DNA from: Bradyrhizobium sp. AZCC 1693
Lineage (GTDB): Bacteria > Pseudomonadota > Alphaproteobacteria > Rhizobiales > Xanthobacteraceae
Assembly: GCF_036924745.1 (NCBI RefSeq)
Contig: NZ_JAZHSD010000001.1
Coordinates: 4,836,001-4,900,000 of the forward strand
Reading direction: 5' to 3'
Length of the DNA: 64,000 nucleotides
Shown here: positions 47,102-55,497 of the stretch, piece by piece
Position numbering within the stretch: position 1 is the first letter of the stretch
Layout of the letters: each line of letters starts with the position of its first letter
Made by a program: the position numbers and the translations under genes
Notes under the pieces: model-generated
What the model was told of the DNA's origin: nothing
Database searches by the model: none
Seen by the model: the letters and a program-made list of their open reading frames with translations, nothing else

Positions 47102-47998
47102 ATGACATCCCTCAAAGGCAAGACGCTGTTCGTATCCGGCGCCAGCCGCGGCATCGGCCTGGCCATCGCATTACGTGCCGCGGGTGACGGCGCCAATGTC
47201 GCGATTGCGGCGAAGACCGCGGAGCCGCACCCGAAGCTCAAGGGCACCATTTACACCGCGGCGGAGGAAATTCGCGCCGCTGGCGGCAAGGCGCTGCCGG
47301 TGCTGTGCGACATCCGCGACGAGGCGCAGGTGATCGCGGCGATCGAGCAGACCGTTGCCGAATTCGGCGGCATCGACATCTGCGTCAACAACGCCAGCGC
47401 GATCAGCCTGACCAATTCGCAAGGAACCGACATGAAGCGGTTCGACCTGATGATGGGCATTAATACCCGCGGCACCTTCATGGTGTCGAAATATTGCATC
47501 CCGCATCTGAAGAAGGCGGCCAATCCGCACATCCTGATGCTGTCGCCGCCGCTCGACATGAAGACAAAATGGTTCGAGCATTCCACCGCCTACACGATGG
47601 CGAAGTTCGGCATGAGCATGTGCGTGCTGGGGCTATCAGGTGAATTGAAATCCGCGGGCGTCGCGGTCAACGCGCTGTGGCCGCGCACCACCATCGCTAC
47701 CGCCGCGGTCGGCAATTTGCTCGGCGGCGACGCCATGATGCGCGCCAGCCGCACCCCCGAGATCATGGGCGATGCCGCGCACGCGATCCTGACCCGCCCG
47801 TCGCGCGAATTCACCGGGCAGTTCTGCATCGACGACAAGGTATTGTACGCCTCTGGCGTCAGGGATTTCGAGCACTACCGTGTCGACCGCTCGGTGCCGT
47901 TGATGTCGGATTTCTTCGTCCCCGACGACGACGTGCCGCCGCCCGGCGTCACCGTGCAGGCGCTGCCCTCGGTGGGTGCAGCGCAGGCATCGCACTAG
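47102..47998 (+). CDS. SDR-family oxidoreductase (HSDL2-like)
   Basis: A 298-residue SDR. VSGASRGIGLAIALRAAGDG is the cofactor loop, then VNNASAISLTNSQGTDMKRF, and the catalytic STAYTMAKFGMSMCVLGL (Y-x3-K). The insertion LSPPLDMKTKWFEHSTAY, the following LWPRTTIATAAV, and the C-terminal tail make it like hydroxysteroid-dehydrogenase-like protein 2. It follows ggt by 60 bases on the same strand, with AGGAG upstream, and may be co-transcribed with it. Confidence 0.85.
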   Translation: MTSLKGKTLFVSGASRGIGLAIALRAAGDGANVAIAAKTAEPHPKLKGTIYTAAEEIRAAGGKALPVLCDIRDEAQVIAAIEQTVAEFGGIDICVNNASAISLTNSQGTDMKRFDLMMGINTRGTFMVSKYCIPHLKKAANPHILMLSPPLDMKTKWFEHSTAYTMAKFGMSMCVLGLSGELKSAGVAVNALWPRTTIATAAVGNLLGGDAMMRASRTPEIMGDAAHAILTRPSREFTGQFCIDDKVLYASGVRDFEHYRVDRSVPLMSDFFVPDDDVPPPGVTVQALPSVGAAQASH

Positions 47999-48124
47999 AG
48001 GCTATCGTCGCTGGTTCCGTTGCGGAGCATGTGAACGTCACGCTGGAGTTCGACGCCTCTGGCACGCTGCAGGGCTCGACCTATATGCAAAGGAAGTAAT
48101 CGCGGCGGTGCAGCCGTGAGACGA

Positions 48125-48790
48125 TCAGCGCCCGACCACATACGGCCCGCCCTTTTCCAGCGCGCGCGCATAGGCCGGGCGGGCGTGAATGCGTTCGAGA
48201 AACGCCATCGCCTTGGGATGACCTACCTCCAGCCCGCCACGCGCCGCGGCGGCCTCCAGCGGAAAGCTCATCTGGATGTCGGCGCCGGTGAATTCGCTGC
48301 CGGCGAACCATTCGCTTTTTGCCAGCTCGCCCTCCCAGTAGTCCATATGCTGCTTGAGCTGCGGATTGACGAGCGTGGTCAGCGCCGTGTTGGAGACCTT
48401 GCGCACCAGCGGCCGCAGCAGAGCCGGCGCGCGCTTCGGCATCAGTGTGAACAGAAGCTTCAGCAAGAGCGGCGACATCGCGGAGCCTTCGGCATAGTGC
48501 AGCCAATAGGTGTAGCGCAGGCGCTCCGGCGTATTGGGCGGCGGGATCAGGCGGCCGTCGCCATAGGTGCCGATGATGTATTCGCAGATCGCGCCGGACT
48601 CGGCGATGGTGTTGCCATTGTCGGTAATGACGGGCGATTTGCCGAGCGGGTGGATGGCGCGCAGCTCCTTCGGCGCACGCATGTCCGGCTGGCGCTGGTA
48701 GCGGACGATCTCATAGGGCACACCGAGCTCTTCGAGCAGCCACAGCACGCGCTGCGAGCGGGAATTGTTGAGATGATGAACCGTCAGCAT
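48125..48790 (-). CDS. Glutathione S-transferase
   Basis: A 221-residue GST: an N-terminal thioredoxin-fold domain (LTVHHLNNSRSQRVLWLLEE, with the Ser of the active site), the cis-Pro and glutathione-binding KSPVITDNGNTIAESGAICE, and an all-helical second domain. It likely conjugates or reduces electrophiles with glutathione. It is divergent from a DUF2239 gene, and the 15-bp palindromic repeat in between could control both. Confidence 0.9.
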   Translation of the reverse strand: MLTVHHLNNSRSQRVLWLLEELGVPYEIVRYQRQPDMRAPKELRAIHPLGKSPVITDNGNTIAESGAICEYIIGTYGDGRLIPPPNTPERLRYTYWLHYAEGSAMSPLLLKLLFTLMPKRAPALLRPLVRKVSNTALTTLVNPQLKQHMDYWEGELAKSEWFAGSEFTGADIQMSFPLEAAAARGGLEVGHPKAMAFLERIHARPAYARALEKGGPYVVGR

Positions 48791-48863
48791 GGCGTCCCCT
48801 TCAATTGGCCGCCGTTGGTGCCAGCCGGGGAACGGAAAGTCGAGACGGCCATTATAGGCGCGA

Positions 48864-48912
48864 TATATTTACCCGGATGATATTGACAACACAATTTATC
48901 CGGGTAAATATA
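48864..48912. promoter_or_regulatory. Large inverted-repeat operator between GST and DUF2239
   Basis: TATATTTACCCGGAT at 48864-48878 is perfectly complementary to 48898-48912, with 19 bases between. TTGACA at 48883-48888 lies in the spacer, and the right arm falls over the place of the -10 for the rightward gene; a mirror TTGTCA faces the GST. Binding would therefore block both promoters. Confidence 0.65.
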
Positions 48913-48940
48913 AACCAGCGAAAATCCAGAGTTATCTCCG

Positions 48941-49549
48941 ATGGTTGACAATACCCGTCCCAAATTCACGGCCTTCATGGGCCCGCAACGCCTGGCGGCG
49001 GGCCCGCTCGCCGAGGTCGCGATTGCGGTGATGCAGGCTTCCCACAGGCCCGCCGCGCCGCCGATCATCATATTCAGCGACGCGACCGGCCAGCCGATCG
49101 ATCTTGATCTTCGCGGCACCGAACGCGAAATCATTGCCCGCCTGCCGCAACCCGCCCCGCCTCCGGACCTCGAAACCGAAGAGACGGCGGCAGCGGAGCC
49201 GCGTGGGCGCGGACGGCCCAGGCTCGGCGTTGTCGCGCGCGAGGTGACGTTGCTGCCGCGCCATTGGGAGTGGCTCGGCACGCAGCCCGGCGGCGCATCG
49301 GTGGCGCTCCGAAAGCTGGTGGAAGAAGCGCGCCGTGCCAATGGCGATGCGGATCGCGCCCGCGCGGCAACGGATGCCGCCTATCGTTTCATGGCTGTCA
49401 TGGCCGGCAATCTCGCCGGCTTCGAGGAAGCTTCGCGGGCATTGTTCGCCGATGACCGGCGGCGATTCGTCGGTCTCGTCGCGGGCTGGCCCGACGATAT
49501 CCGCGACCACGTCGTCAAACTCGCCTTCGCCGATCGCGCCGAGCCATAG
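48941..49549 (+). CDS. DUF2239 protein, probably DNA-binding
   Basis: A 202-residue protein of a family of unknown function. The first 70 residues are a small alpha/beta region (FIGPQ-like start, IIIFSDATGQPIDLDLRG), then an acidic linker with an AT-hook-like RGRGRPRLG at 88-96. Next REVTLLPRHWEWLGTQPGG and SVALRKLVEEARR look like a strand-helix-helix unit such as a ribbon-helix-helix domain. The end is helical (AYRFMAVMAGNLAGFEEASR). This pattern, and the palindrome 28 bases upstream of its start, make an autoregulatory DNA-binding protein plausible. That is inference. Confidence 0.75.
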   Translation: MVDNTRPKFTAFMGPQRLAAGPLAEVAIAVMQASHRPAAPPIIIFSDATGQPIDLDLRGTEREIIARLPQPAPPPDLETEETAAAEPRGRGRPRLGVVAREVTLLPRHWEWLGTQPGGASVALRKLVEEARRANGDADRARAATDAAYRFMAVMAGNLAGFEEASRALFADDRRRFVGLVAGWPDDIRDHVVKLAFADRAEP

Positions 49550-49649
49550 GCGCGGGTCACACCCCTAGCCGAATTTCCAAAGCCTCTCGCCCGCCACCGC
49601 TCCCGGTGCGCGGCAATGATCCGTCACGTCTTCAATGGGAGCAATCGCC

Positions 49650-49817
49650 GTGTCGAAAACCGCCTGCGCGAGCGAGCGCGAAACGGTGAAGGCGGTTGCC
49701 GGCGCGACGCTTTCGGTTGCGGCCGCTTATCCGATCGTGTTCAGCGCCATGTTCGTCCTGCAATTCGGCTATTACACGCTGGTCTGGCGTCGCCGCCCGC
49801 TTCGGCGGATGGTGTGA
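49650..49817 (+). CDS. Small membrane protein
   Basis: A 55-residue product from a GTG at 49650, with GGGAG eight bases upstream; an ATG at 49635 would add five residues. It has a charged start, one hydrophobic helix (IVFSAMFVLQFGYYTLVW) and an Arg-rich end. No family is recognised. It lies between DUF2239 and the isomerase, 102 bases before the latter. Real but minor, or a chance frame. Confidence 0.4.
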   Translation: MSKTACASERETVKAVAGATLSVAAAYPIVFSAMFVLQFGYYTLVWRRRPLRRMV

Positions 49818-49919
49818 CGTCGGGTAAGTCGCGCATTCCCGCGATATTACGATCGTCATAATACTGTGGACGCGCTGCCTGCCTTGCGCCACAATGCGCC
49901 AAAACACGGGGAGACTGCC

Positions 49920-50525
49920 GTGAGTTCAAATCCACAGTTCCTGTTCGATTTCGGCAGCCCCAACGCCTTCCTCAGCCACGAAGCTATACCGGCGATCGAA
50001 AAGCGCACCGGGGCGAAGTTCGAATATGTGCCGATCCTGCTCGGCGGCATCTTCAAGGCCACCAACAACAAGTCGCCCGCCGAAACGCTCGCCGGCATCA
50101 AGAACAAGCGCGAATTCCACGCGCTGGAGACCGAACGCTTCCTGAAGCGGTTTGGAGTCAAGCCCTATGTCTGGAATCCGTTTTTTCCGGTCAACACGCT
50201 GAACTTGATGCGTGCGGCGGTAGCGGCTCAGTTCGAAGGCGTGTTTGAGAAATATGTCGAGGCCGCCTTCCATCACATGTGGGTCGAGCCGAAAAAAATG
50301 GATGACCCCGAAGTCGCGGTCGAAGCGCTGGCCTCGTCCGGCCTCGATGCAGCAAAACTGCTGGCGCGCTCGCAGGACACCGATGTCAAGGCGAGGCTGA
50401 TCGAGAACACCCAGTCCGCCGTCGAGCGCGGTGCGTTCGGCTCGCCGACATTTTTCGTCGGCAAGGAAATGTTTTTCGGCAAGGAGCAGCTTCGCGAAGT
50501 CGAGGAAATGGTCTTGGGGAAATAG
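49920..50525 (+). CDS. DsbA-fold 2-hydroxychromene-2-carboxylate isomerase family protein
   Basis: A 201-residue protein from a GTG at 49920, supported by GGGGAG six bases upstream; the frame extends to 49866. QFLFDFGSPNAFLSHEAIPA holds the active-site Ser of the kappa-GST/HCCA isomerase family (D-x-x-S-P), and GAFGSPTFFVGKEMFFGKEQ is the family's cis-Pro end. The family uses glutathione; the substrate of this member is unknown. It could act with the GST upstream. Confidence 0.85.
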   Translation: MSSNPQFLFDFGSPNAFLSHEAIPAIEKRTGAKFEYVPILLGGIFKATNNKSPAETLAGIKNKREFHALETERFLKRFGVKPYVWNPFFPVNTLNLMRAAVAAQFEGVFEKYVEAAFHHMWVEPKKMDDPEVAVEALASSGLDAAKLLARSQDTDVKARLIENTQSAVERGAFGSPTFFVGKEMFFGKEQLREVEEMVLGK

Positions 50526-50691
50526 CCGCGCGGCCGGCCCAAGCCGCTCGGCGGGACATGGTAGGCAGGCGAATCGTAAGTGGCAAATAGCTGACGGTCA
50601 GTGGTAATGGTGGCCGGAAGTTTTCGGGCCCGTCATCCGCCAACCCGCTATTCGGCCCTCACCAAAACCAACAATAAAAGGAAGTTGATCC

Positions 50692-51615
50692 ATGCGTATT
50701 CTCGTGGTCGGCGCCGGCGCGATCGGCGGCTATTTCGGCGGCAGGCTGCTTCAGGCAGGCAACGACGTGACGTTCCTGGTGCGGCCGAAGCGCGCTTCAG
50801 AACTCGCAAGCGCAGGCCTCGTCATCAGGAGTTCCGCCGGCGACGTGACGCTCAAGAGCCCGCCGACGGTCCAGGCCGACAAGCTCGCCGAGAAATTCGA
50901 CGTCGTGCTGCTGAGCTGCAAGGCGTTCGACCTGGAAGACGCGATCAAGTCGTTTGCGCCCGCGGTCGGGCCGAACACAGCGATTATCCCGCTGCTCAAC
51001 GGCATGCTGCACCTCAACGTCCTGGACGAGAAATTCGGAGCCGACCGCGTGCTCGGCGGCCTCTGCGCGATCGCGGTGACCCTCAACGAAGCCCGCGAGG
51101 TGGTCCAGCTCGCACCGATGCAGTCACTCAATTTTGGCGAGCGCGATGGCGCCATGTCGGAGCGGGTGCGCGCAATCGCGAAGGTGTTTGAGAGCGGTAA
51201 GTTCGGCGCCGTGGCCAGCGAACAGATCATGCAGGACATGTGGGAGAAGTGGGTTTTCCTCGCTTCGCTTGCGGCATCGACCTCTCTGATGCGCACCTCC
51301 GTCGGCAACATCCTGGCCGCCACCGGCGGCAAGGATTTTCTGCTCGGCATGCTCGACGAATGCAGCGCGATTGCAAAGGCGTCGGGCTATGAACCGGCCG
51401 GCCCGTTCTTCCAGCGCACCAGCGGCTTGTTGACGACCGAGGGCTCGCCGATGACCGCCTCGATGTTCCGCGATATCAAAGCGGGCCTGCCAGTCGAGGC
51501 CGACCATGTGATCGGCGATCTCGTTGTACGCGCCGACGCGGCGAAGATTCCGGTGCCGAAGCTGCGTATCGCCTATACGCATCTCAAGGCGTATGAGAAG
51601 CAGCGCTCCGCGTAG
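50692..51615 (+). CDS. Ketopantoate reductase (PanE/ApbA) family protein
   Basis: A 307-residue enzyme with the Rossmann start MRILVVGAGAIGGYFGGRLL, the loop LLSCKAFDLEDAIKSFAPAV with the catalytic Lys, and ALIPLLNG-like TAIIPLLNGMLHLNVLDEKF. A C-terminal helical domain follows (KWVFLASLAASTSLMRTSVG, then ASMFRDIKAGLPVEADHVIG with the E-x-x-H pair). It reduces ketopantoate to pantoate in coenzyme A synthesis or a related 2-keto acid. Genomes often hold several, so panE itself is not certain. Confidence 0.85.
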   Translation: MRILVVGAGAIGGYFGGRLLQAGNDVTFLVRPKRASELASAGLVIRSSAGDVTLKSPPTVQADKLAEKFDVVLLSCKAFDLEDAIKSFAPAVGPNTAIIPLLNGMLHLNVLDEKFGADRVLGGLCAIAVTLNEAREVVQLAPMQSLNFGERDGAMSERVRAIAKVFESGKFGAVASEQIMQDMWEKWVFLASLAASTSLMRTSVGNILAATGGKDFLLGMLDECSAIAKASGYEPAGPFFQRTSGLLTTEGSPMTASMFRDIKAGLPVEADHVIGDLVVRADAAKIPVPKLRIAYTHLKAYEKQRSA

Positions 51616-51654
51616 TCACTCGACGCTATAGCAGTCGTCATCACAATCGTCTCA

Positions 51655-51672
51655 GTCGTCCCTGCGAACGCA
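51655..51672. repeat. Left arm of a palindromic repeat, split by an IS; includes target duplication
   Basis: GTCGTCCCTGCGAACGCA at 51655-51672. Its last ten bases, TGCGAACGCA, recur at 53157-53166 on the other side of the IS. With the IS removed the arm reads on as GGGACCCAT and pairs over 27 bases with 53242-53268. Confidence 0.85.
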
Positions 51673-53156
51673 CTAGTAGATGCACAGATCTTGACTGCGA
51701 CGGAATGACTCGGCCTTTTGATTTAGCCTTCCCCGGCGCCGGGGCGGCGTGATTCTGTGTGTGGCACTTCGATTCTGTTGAGGTGCCAGATGTTGAACGA
51801 ACAATTCAGGCTTGGTCGGTTCGGGGACGGTCGTCTCGATAAAGGGGGGCGGCCCTGCTCGAAGGAATGGTCACGCGCGCCAGTTCGTGCTTGCGGCGAG
51901 CGGCGGCGGGTGATCGGGCCAAGATCGTCCAATTCGGCCGATTTCTCGCCAATGAGAATGTGACCCTGGAAGCGCTGCTCGCAGGCTGGGGTGAACAAAC
52001 GGCCGTTGCAGTGGCTGGCCGGCACGTGCTGGCGATCCAGGATACAAGCGAGATCAATTTTAGAACCAAGCCCGAGCGCCGGCGCGGGCTGGGTGAGATC
52101 GGCAAAGGGACCGGCCACGGTTTGCTGTTGCATGCAATGGCCACCGTAGATGCCGACAGCGACGCATGTCTGGGTCTGGTTGCCGGGAAGATTTGGACGC
52201 GCCAAGGCCGGGTGACGGTTCCGCATGACAAGCGGCCGCTGGAGCAGAAGGAATCGGAGCGTTGGATCAGCACGGCCAATCGAGCCAAGCAGGTATTGTC
52301 TGCGGCCGCGATGGTCACGGTGATCGATGATCGCGAGGGCGACATCTATGCCAAATGGGCGAGCGTATCGGACTCAAACTTTCATCTGCTGACGCGGAGC
52401 ATGCATGATCGCGTGCTGGCGGACGGGGCAAGCATGTATGCCACCGCCGCCAGCTGGCCCATCGTCGACACCGCGACCATTGATGTTGTGGCGCGTGCCG
52501 ATCGACCCGCCCGGCAAGCCAAACTCATGCTGCGTTTCGGTCGGGTCACCCTCAAACGGCCGCAGAAGGCATCGTCCGATTTACCCAAGACGGTCGAGCT
52601 TACTCTGGTCGAGGTCGCTGAAGTCGATCCGCCAGCAGGCGTCGAGCCGCTGCATTGGTACCTGCTGACGACCCATGACGTGAGCGATGTCGCGTCCGCC
52701 TGGCAGATCGTTAATTGGTACAAAAAGCGCTGGATTATCGAGCAACTGTTTCGCCTGATCAAAACTCAGGGTCTCCAGCTCGAAGACAGCCGGATCGAAA
52801 CGGCCGATCGGCTGCTCAAGCTCACCGCGATTGCCGCCAAAGCTGCCGTTATGATCCTGCAACTCGTTCAGGCTCGCGACGGACGCAGCGCCGAGCCCGC
52901 CAGCAACGCGTTCAATGAAGAGCAGATCAAACTCCTCGCCGCGCTTGCCACCAAATACGAGGGCAGGACCGCACTCCAAAGCAATCCACATCCGCCGCAA
53001 AGCCTGGCTTGGGCCTCATGGATCATCGCTCGCCTCGGCGGATGGGACGGATACCCACGCACCAAACCGGGACCCATCACCATGCGGCATGGCCTCCAAT
53101 ACTTCTTAGGCGTGGCGGCGGCGTGGGCAACCCTCAAAGATGTGCGAATCAACTAG
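51673..53156 (+). mobile_element. IS4-superfamily element with 10-bp target duplication, 1484 bp
   Basis: The flanks 51663-51672 and 53157-53166 are both TGCGAACGCA. The ends are inverted: CTAGTAGAT with GCACA and ATCTTGA on the left, CTAGTTGAT, GCACA and TCTTTGA (complement) on the right. The transposase stop TAG is the last three bases. The element lies inside a repeat arm. Confidence 0.9.
51790..53156 (+). CDS. Tn5-like (IS4 superfamily) transposase, read in two frames
   Basis: The N-terminus MLNEQFRLGRFGDGRLDKGG starts at 51790. It must change frame at the run of six G at 51844-51849 to continue as AALLEGMVTRASSCLRRAAA and the rest of the protein, about 455 residues. The DDE residues are visible: D in HVLAIQDTSEINF, D in TVIDDREGDIYAKW, and E in WYKKRWIIEQLFRLIK (Y-x2-R-x3-E-x6-K). 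A -1 shift in the G run gives the full protein. Either the shift is programmed or the run has lost one G; the longer frame alone (51867-53156) lacks the N-terminus. Confidence 0.85.
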
Positions 53157-53241
53157 TGCGAACGCAGGGACCCATAGCCACAGGGCGTTGTGAGTTAAGC
53201 GAGGCGTCAACCACTGCCTACAATCATTTGGGCCGCGGAGT

Positions 53242-53268
53242 ATGGGTCCCTGCGTTCGCAGGGACGAC
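53242..53268. repeat. Right arm of the palindromic repeat (27 bp)
   Basis: ATGGGTCCCTGCGTTCGCAG and GGACGAC are the perfect complement of the left arm when the IS is removed. With the left arm it brackets a loop of about 70 bases, just after the cytochrome c stop. Confidence 0.8.
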
Positions 53269-53269
53269 G

Positions 53270-53854
53270 TCAGAGATGCGCGAGATAATGCGCGAGCGCC
53301 TCGATCTCTTCCTCGCTGAGGGGAAAGGCGACATCCGCCATCGCCGCCATGGCGCCGCCGGCCCGCACGCCGGATTTGTAGTCGCGCAGTGCCTTCACGA
53401 GATATTCCTCGCGCTGGCCGGCGACGCGGGCGACCGCCTTGGTGCCGGCGAAGGTATCGGTGTGACATGAAGCGCAGCGCCGGCCGACCGCCGCCTGCGC
53501 GCCTTTCGTTGAAAGGCCCGGATTGTCGTCGGGCTTGGGCGTCTTCGGCAGCGGAAGCGAGGCGTAGTAGGCGCCGAGGTTGCGGATGTCCTCATTGTTG
53601 AGCTGCTCGACGATCGGCTGCATCTGCTCGTTCTTGCGGGTGCCGGCGCGAAAGAACACGAGCTGCCACTGGATGAAGGGATCGGGCTGGGCGGCGAGCG
53701 AGGGGGTGTTCTCCATCTGCGAGATGCCGCCCTCGCCGTGGCAGCCGACACACAGCTCGGCCTTCTCCTTGCCGGCCGCGATATCGGCGGCGCGGGCAGG
53801 CGAGCCACAGGTGATTGCCGACGCCAGCACGATCCCGACCAGTGCATTTCGCAT
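53270..53854 (-). CDS. Diheme cytochrome c (c4-type)
   Basis: A 194-residue periplasmic protein from the ATG at 53854 (GAGGAG upstream), signal peptide ending in PARAAD. The two CxxCH motifs, CVGCH at 35-39 and CASCH at 127-131, bind covalent heme; MQPIVEQLNNEDIRNLGAYYASL between them and VAFPLSEEEIEALAHYLAHL at the end are the usual c4 helices. It is 84 bases after the PQQ dehydrogenase on the same strand and is probably its electron acceptor. Confidence 0.9.
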   Translation of the reverse strand: MRNALVGIVLASAITCGSPARAADIAAGKEKAELCVGCHGEGGISQMENTPSLAAQPDPFIQWQLVFFRAGTRKNEQMQPIVEQLNNEDIRNLGAYYASLPLPKTPKPDDNPGLSTKGAQAAVGRRCASCHTDTFAGTKAVARVAGQREEYLVKALRDYKSGVRAGGAMAAMADVAFPLSEEEIEALAHYLAHL

Positions 53855-53884
53855 GTGAACTCCTCTGCGCCACACCGCAAACAA

Positions 53885-53926
53885 CAGGGGCTGCGGCCAC
53901 CCGTTCCCGGATAACCGCAGCCCCTG
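53885..53926. terminator. Strong hairpin between dehydrogenase and cytochrome c genes
   Basis: CAGGGGCTGCGG at 53885-53896 is perfectly complementary to 53915-53926, an 18-base loop between. There is no T tract, so this could be an mRNA-stabilising or attenuating hairpin in the operon instead of a true terminator. Confidence 0.5.
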
Positions 53927-53938
53927 ATCGTTGACGTC

Positions 53939-55198
53939 CTACTTCTTGTAGCTGATGCGATAGATCGCGCCGGCCCAGTCGTCGGCCACCAGGATCGAAC
54001 CGTCCTTGGCCAGCACGATATCCGCCGGACGGCCGAGATAGCCGGTGTCGCCTTCGAGCCAGCCGGAGGCAAAGATTTCCGACTTGGCGTTCTTGCCGTC
54101 GGCATCGACAATCACGCGCTTGATCCGGGCGCCCTGGTACTTGTGCCGGTTCCAGGAGCCATGCTCGGCGATCAGGATGTTGTTCTTGTACTCAGCCGGG
54201 AATTGGTCGCCGGTATAGAACTTCATGCCGAGCGGCGCCACGTGTGCGCCGAGATTGACCACGGGCGGCGTGAACTCCGAGCACTTGTGACCCATCGCGA
54301 ATTTCGGGTCCGGCATATCGCCCTGGTGGCAATAGGGATAGCCGAAATGCTCGCCGATCTTGGAGATCATGTTGAGCTTGTCGCTCGGCATGTCGTCGCT
54401 GATCCAGTCGCGCGCGTTCTCCGTGAACCAGTATCGCCCCGAGCGCGGATCGACGTCGCCGCCGACGCTGTTGCGGACGCCGAGCGCCCAGATCTCGGCA
54501 TTGCCGGTCTTGGGATCGACGCGGCGGATCTGCGAGACGCTGGTCGGGGGGAGGCCGATGTTGAAGGGAGGTCCGAACGGCATATAGAACCAGCCATCCT
54601 TGTCGACGGCGATGTATTTCCAGCCATGCGCGACGTAGGATGGCATGTCGTCATACACCACCTTGCCGGCGCCGAGATTGTCGAGATTGGCTTCGGCGTT
54701 TTCGTATTTGATCAGCTTGTTGATCGCGACGACGTAGAGCGCGCCATCGAGAAAGGCGAGGCCGGTCGGCATGTTGAGGCCCTTGAGGACAGTCTTGACC
54801 TCTCTCTTTCCGCCATTGTCCTTGATCGCATAGACATTGCCGAGGCTGAAGGAGCCGACAAACAGCGTGCCCTTGTCGCCCCAGGCCATCTGCCGCGCCT
54901 CCAGAACGTTGGAGGCATAGACTTCTATACTGAAGCCTTGCGGCAGCTTGATCTTCTTCATCGTTGCCGCAAGTTCGGCGTCCGATGCGCCGGTCGGCGG
55001 ACCGGAGGGCGGCGCCTGGCCCTTCTGGGCCTCGGTCTCGTCGCCGAGGAACCAGTCCGGCGGCGGGTTGGTCCAGAACTCCTTGGTGCCGGACTCGTAT
55101 TTCTTCAGGGGCTTCTGTTGCGCGTTGGCCTGGCTGGCCCCCACGACAACGAGGACGGCTGCGAGCACAAGAATAGATCGATTGAAAGCCGATTTCAT
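53939..55198 (-). CDS. PQQ-dependent sugar dehydrogenase (sorbosone dehydrogenase family)
   Basis: A 419-residue periplasmic protein with signal peptide (RSILVLAAVLVVVGASQANA). It is a six-bladed propeller: KLPQGFSIEVYASNVLEARQ, then MPTGLAFLDGALYVVAINKL, IWALGVRNSVGGDVDPRSGR, and late LGAHVAPLGMKFYTGDQFPA and NILIAEHGSWNRHKYQGARI, with PQQ-site residues of the soluble glucose/sorbosone dehydrogenase type. It oxidises a sugar or polyol and passes electrons to the diheme cytochrome downstream. No PQQ synthesis genes are in the window. Confidence 0.88.
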   Translation of the reverse strand: MKSAFNRSILVLAAVLVVVGASQANAQQKPLKKYESGTKEFWTNPPPDWFLGDETEAQKGQAPPSGPPTGASDAELAATMKKIKLPQGFSIEVYASNVLEARQMAWGDKGTLFVGSFSLGNVYAIKDNGGKREVKTVLKGLNMPTGLAFLDGALYVVAINKLIKYENAEANLDNLGAGKVVYDDMPSYVAHGWKYIAVDKDGWFYMPFGPPFNIGLPPTSVSQIRRVDPKTGNAEIWALGVRNSVGGDVDPRSGRYWFTENARDWISDDMPSDKLNMISKIGEHFGYPYCHQGDMPDPKFAMGHKCSEFTPPVVNLGAHVAPLGMKFYTGDQFPAEYKNNILIAEHGSWNRHKYQGARIKRVIVDADGKNAKSEIFASGWLEGDTGYLGRPADIVLAKDGSILVADDWAGAIYRISYKK

Positions 55199-55264
55199 CG
55201 CGTCACTCCCTTGGCAGCCTGGCGGCTGCGCCTGTTATTATTTTGAAACGTTCGAGAGGCGAAC

Positions 55265-55291
55265 TTGGTCTGATGAGGTGGGACAGACCAA
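55265..55291. promoter_or_regulatory. Inverted repeat upstream of the PQQ dehydrogenase
   Basis: TTGGTCTG at 55265-55272 and CAGACCAA at 55284-55291 with 11 bases between. It lies between the divergent dehydrogenase and epimerase genes and has the TGGTC...GACCA form used by some GntR-type regulators. No regulator gene is near. Confidence 0.45.
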
Positions 55292-55497
55292 AAATGGTAA
55301 CACATCCGATGCGGGAGAGAAGCGGGTGATGCGCGACTCTGTCAGACAAAAACAGACTGAAGGGAAAATTCTTAGCCCGGTTTGTTTGAGACCTTTTTTA
55401 CGACGGACGCGCTGCATCGCAATATTTGCCGAGAGCCAACGCTTGCTCTGGTCGACGAGCGCCGCACATGGGCAAGCTTCCACAGCAAGGACCGATC

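Noticed and set aside
47999..48099. Short plus-strand tail reading VTLEFDASGTLQGSTYMQRK
   Set aside because: Looks like a protein end, but it has no start, domain or partner; it may be a fragment, which I cannot support.
51867..53156. Transposase taken as starting at the ATG at 51867
   Set aside because: The conserved N-terminus lies in the other frame from 51790; a start at 51867 omits the first about 25 residues and has no ribosome site.
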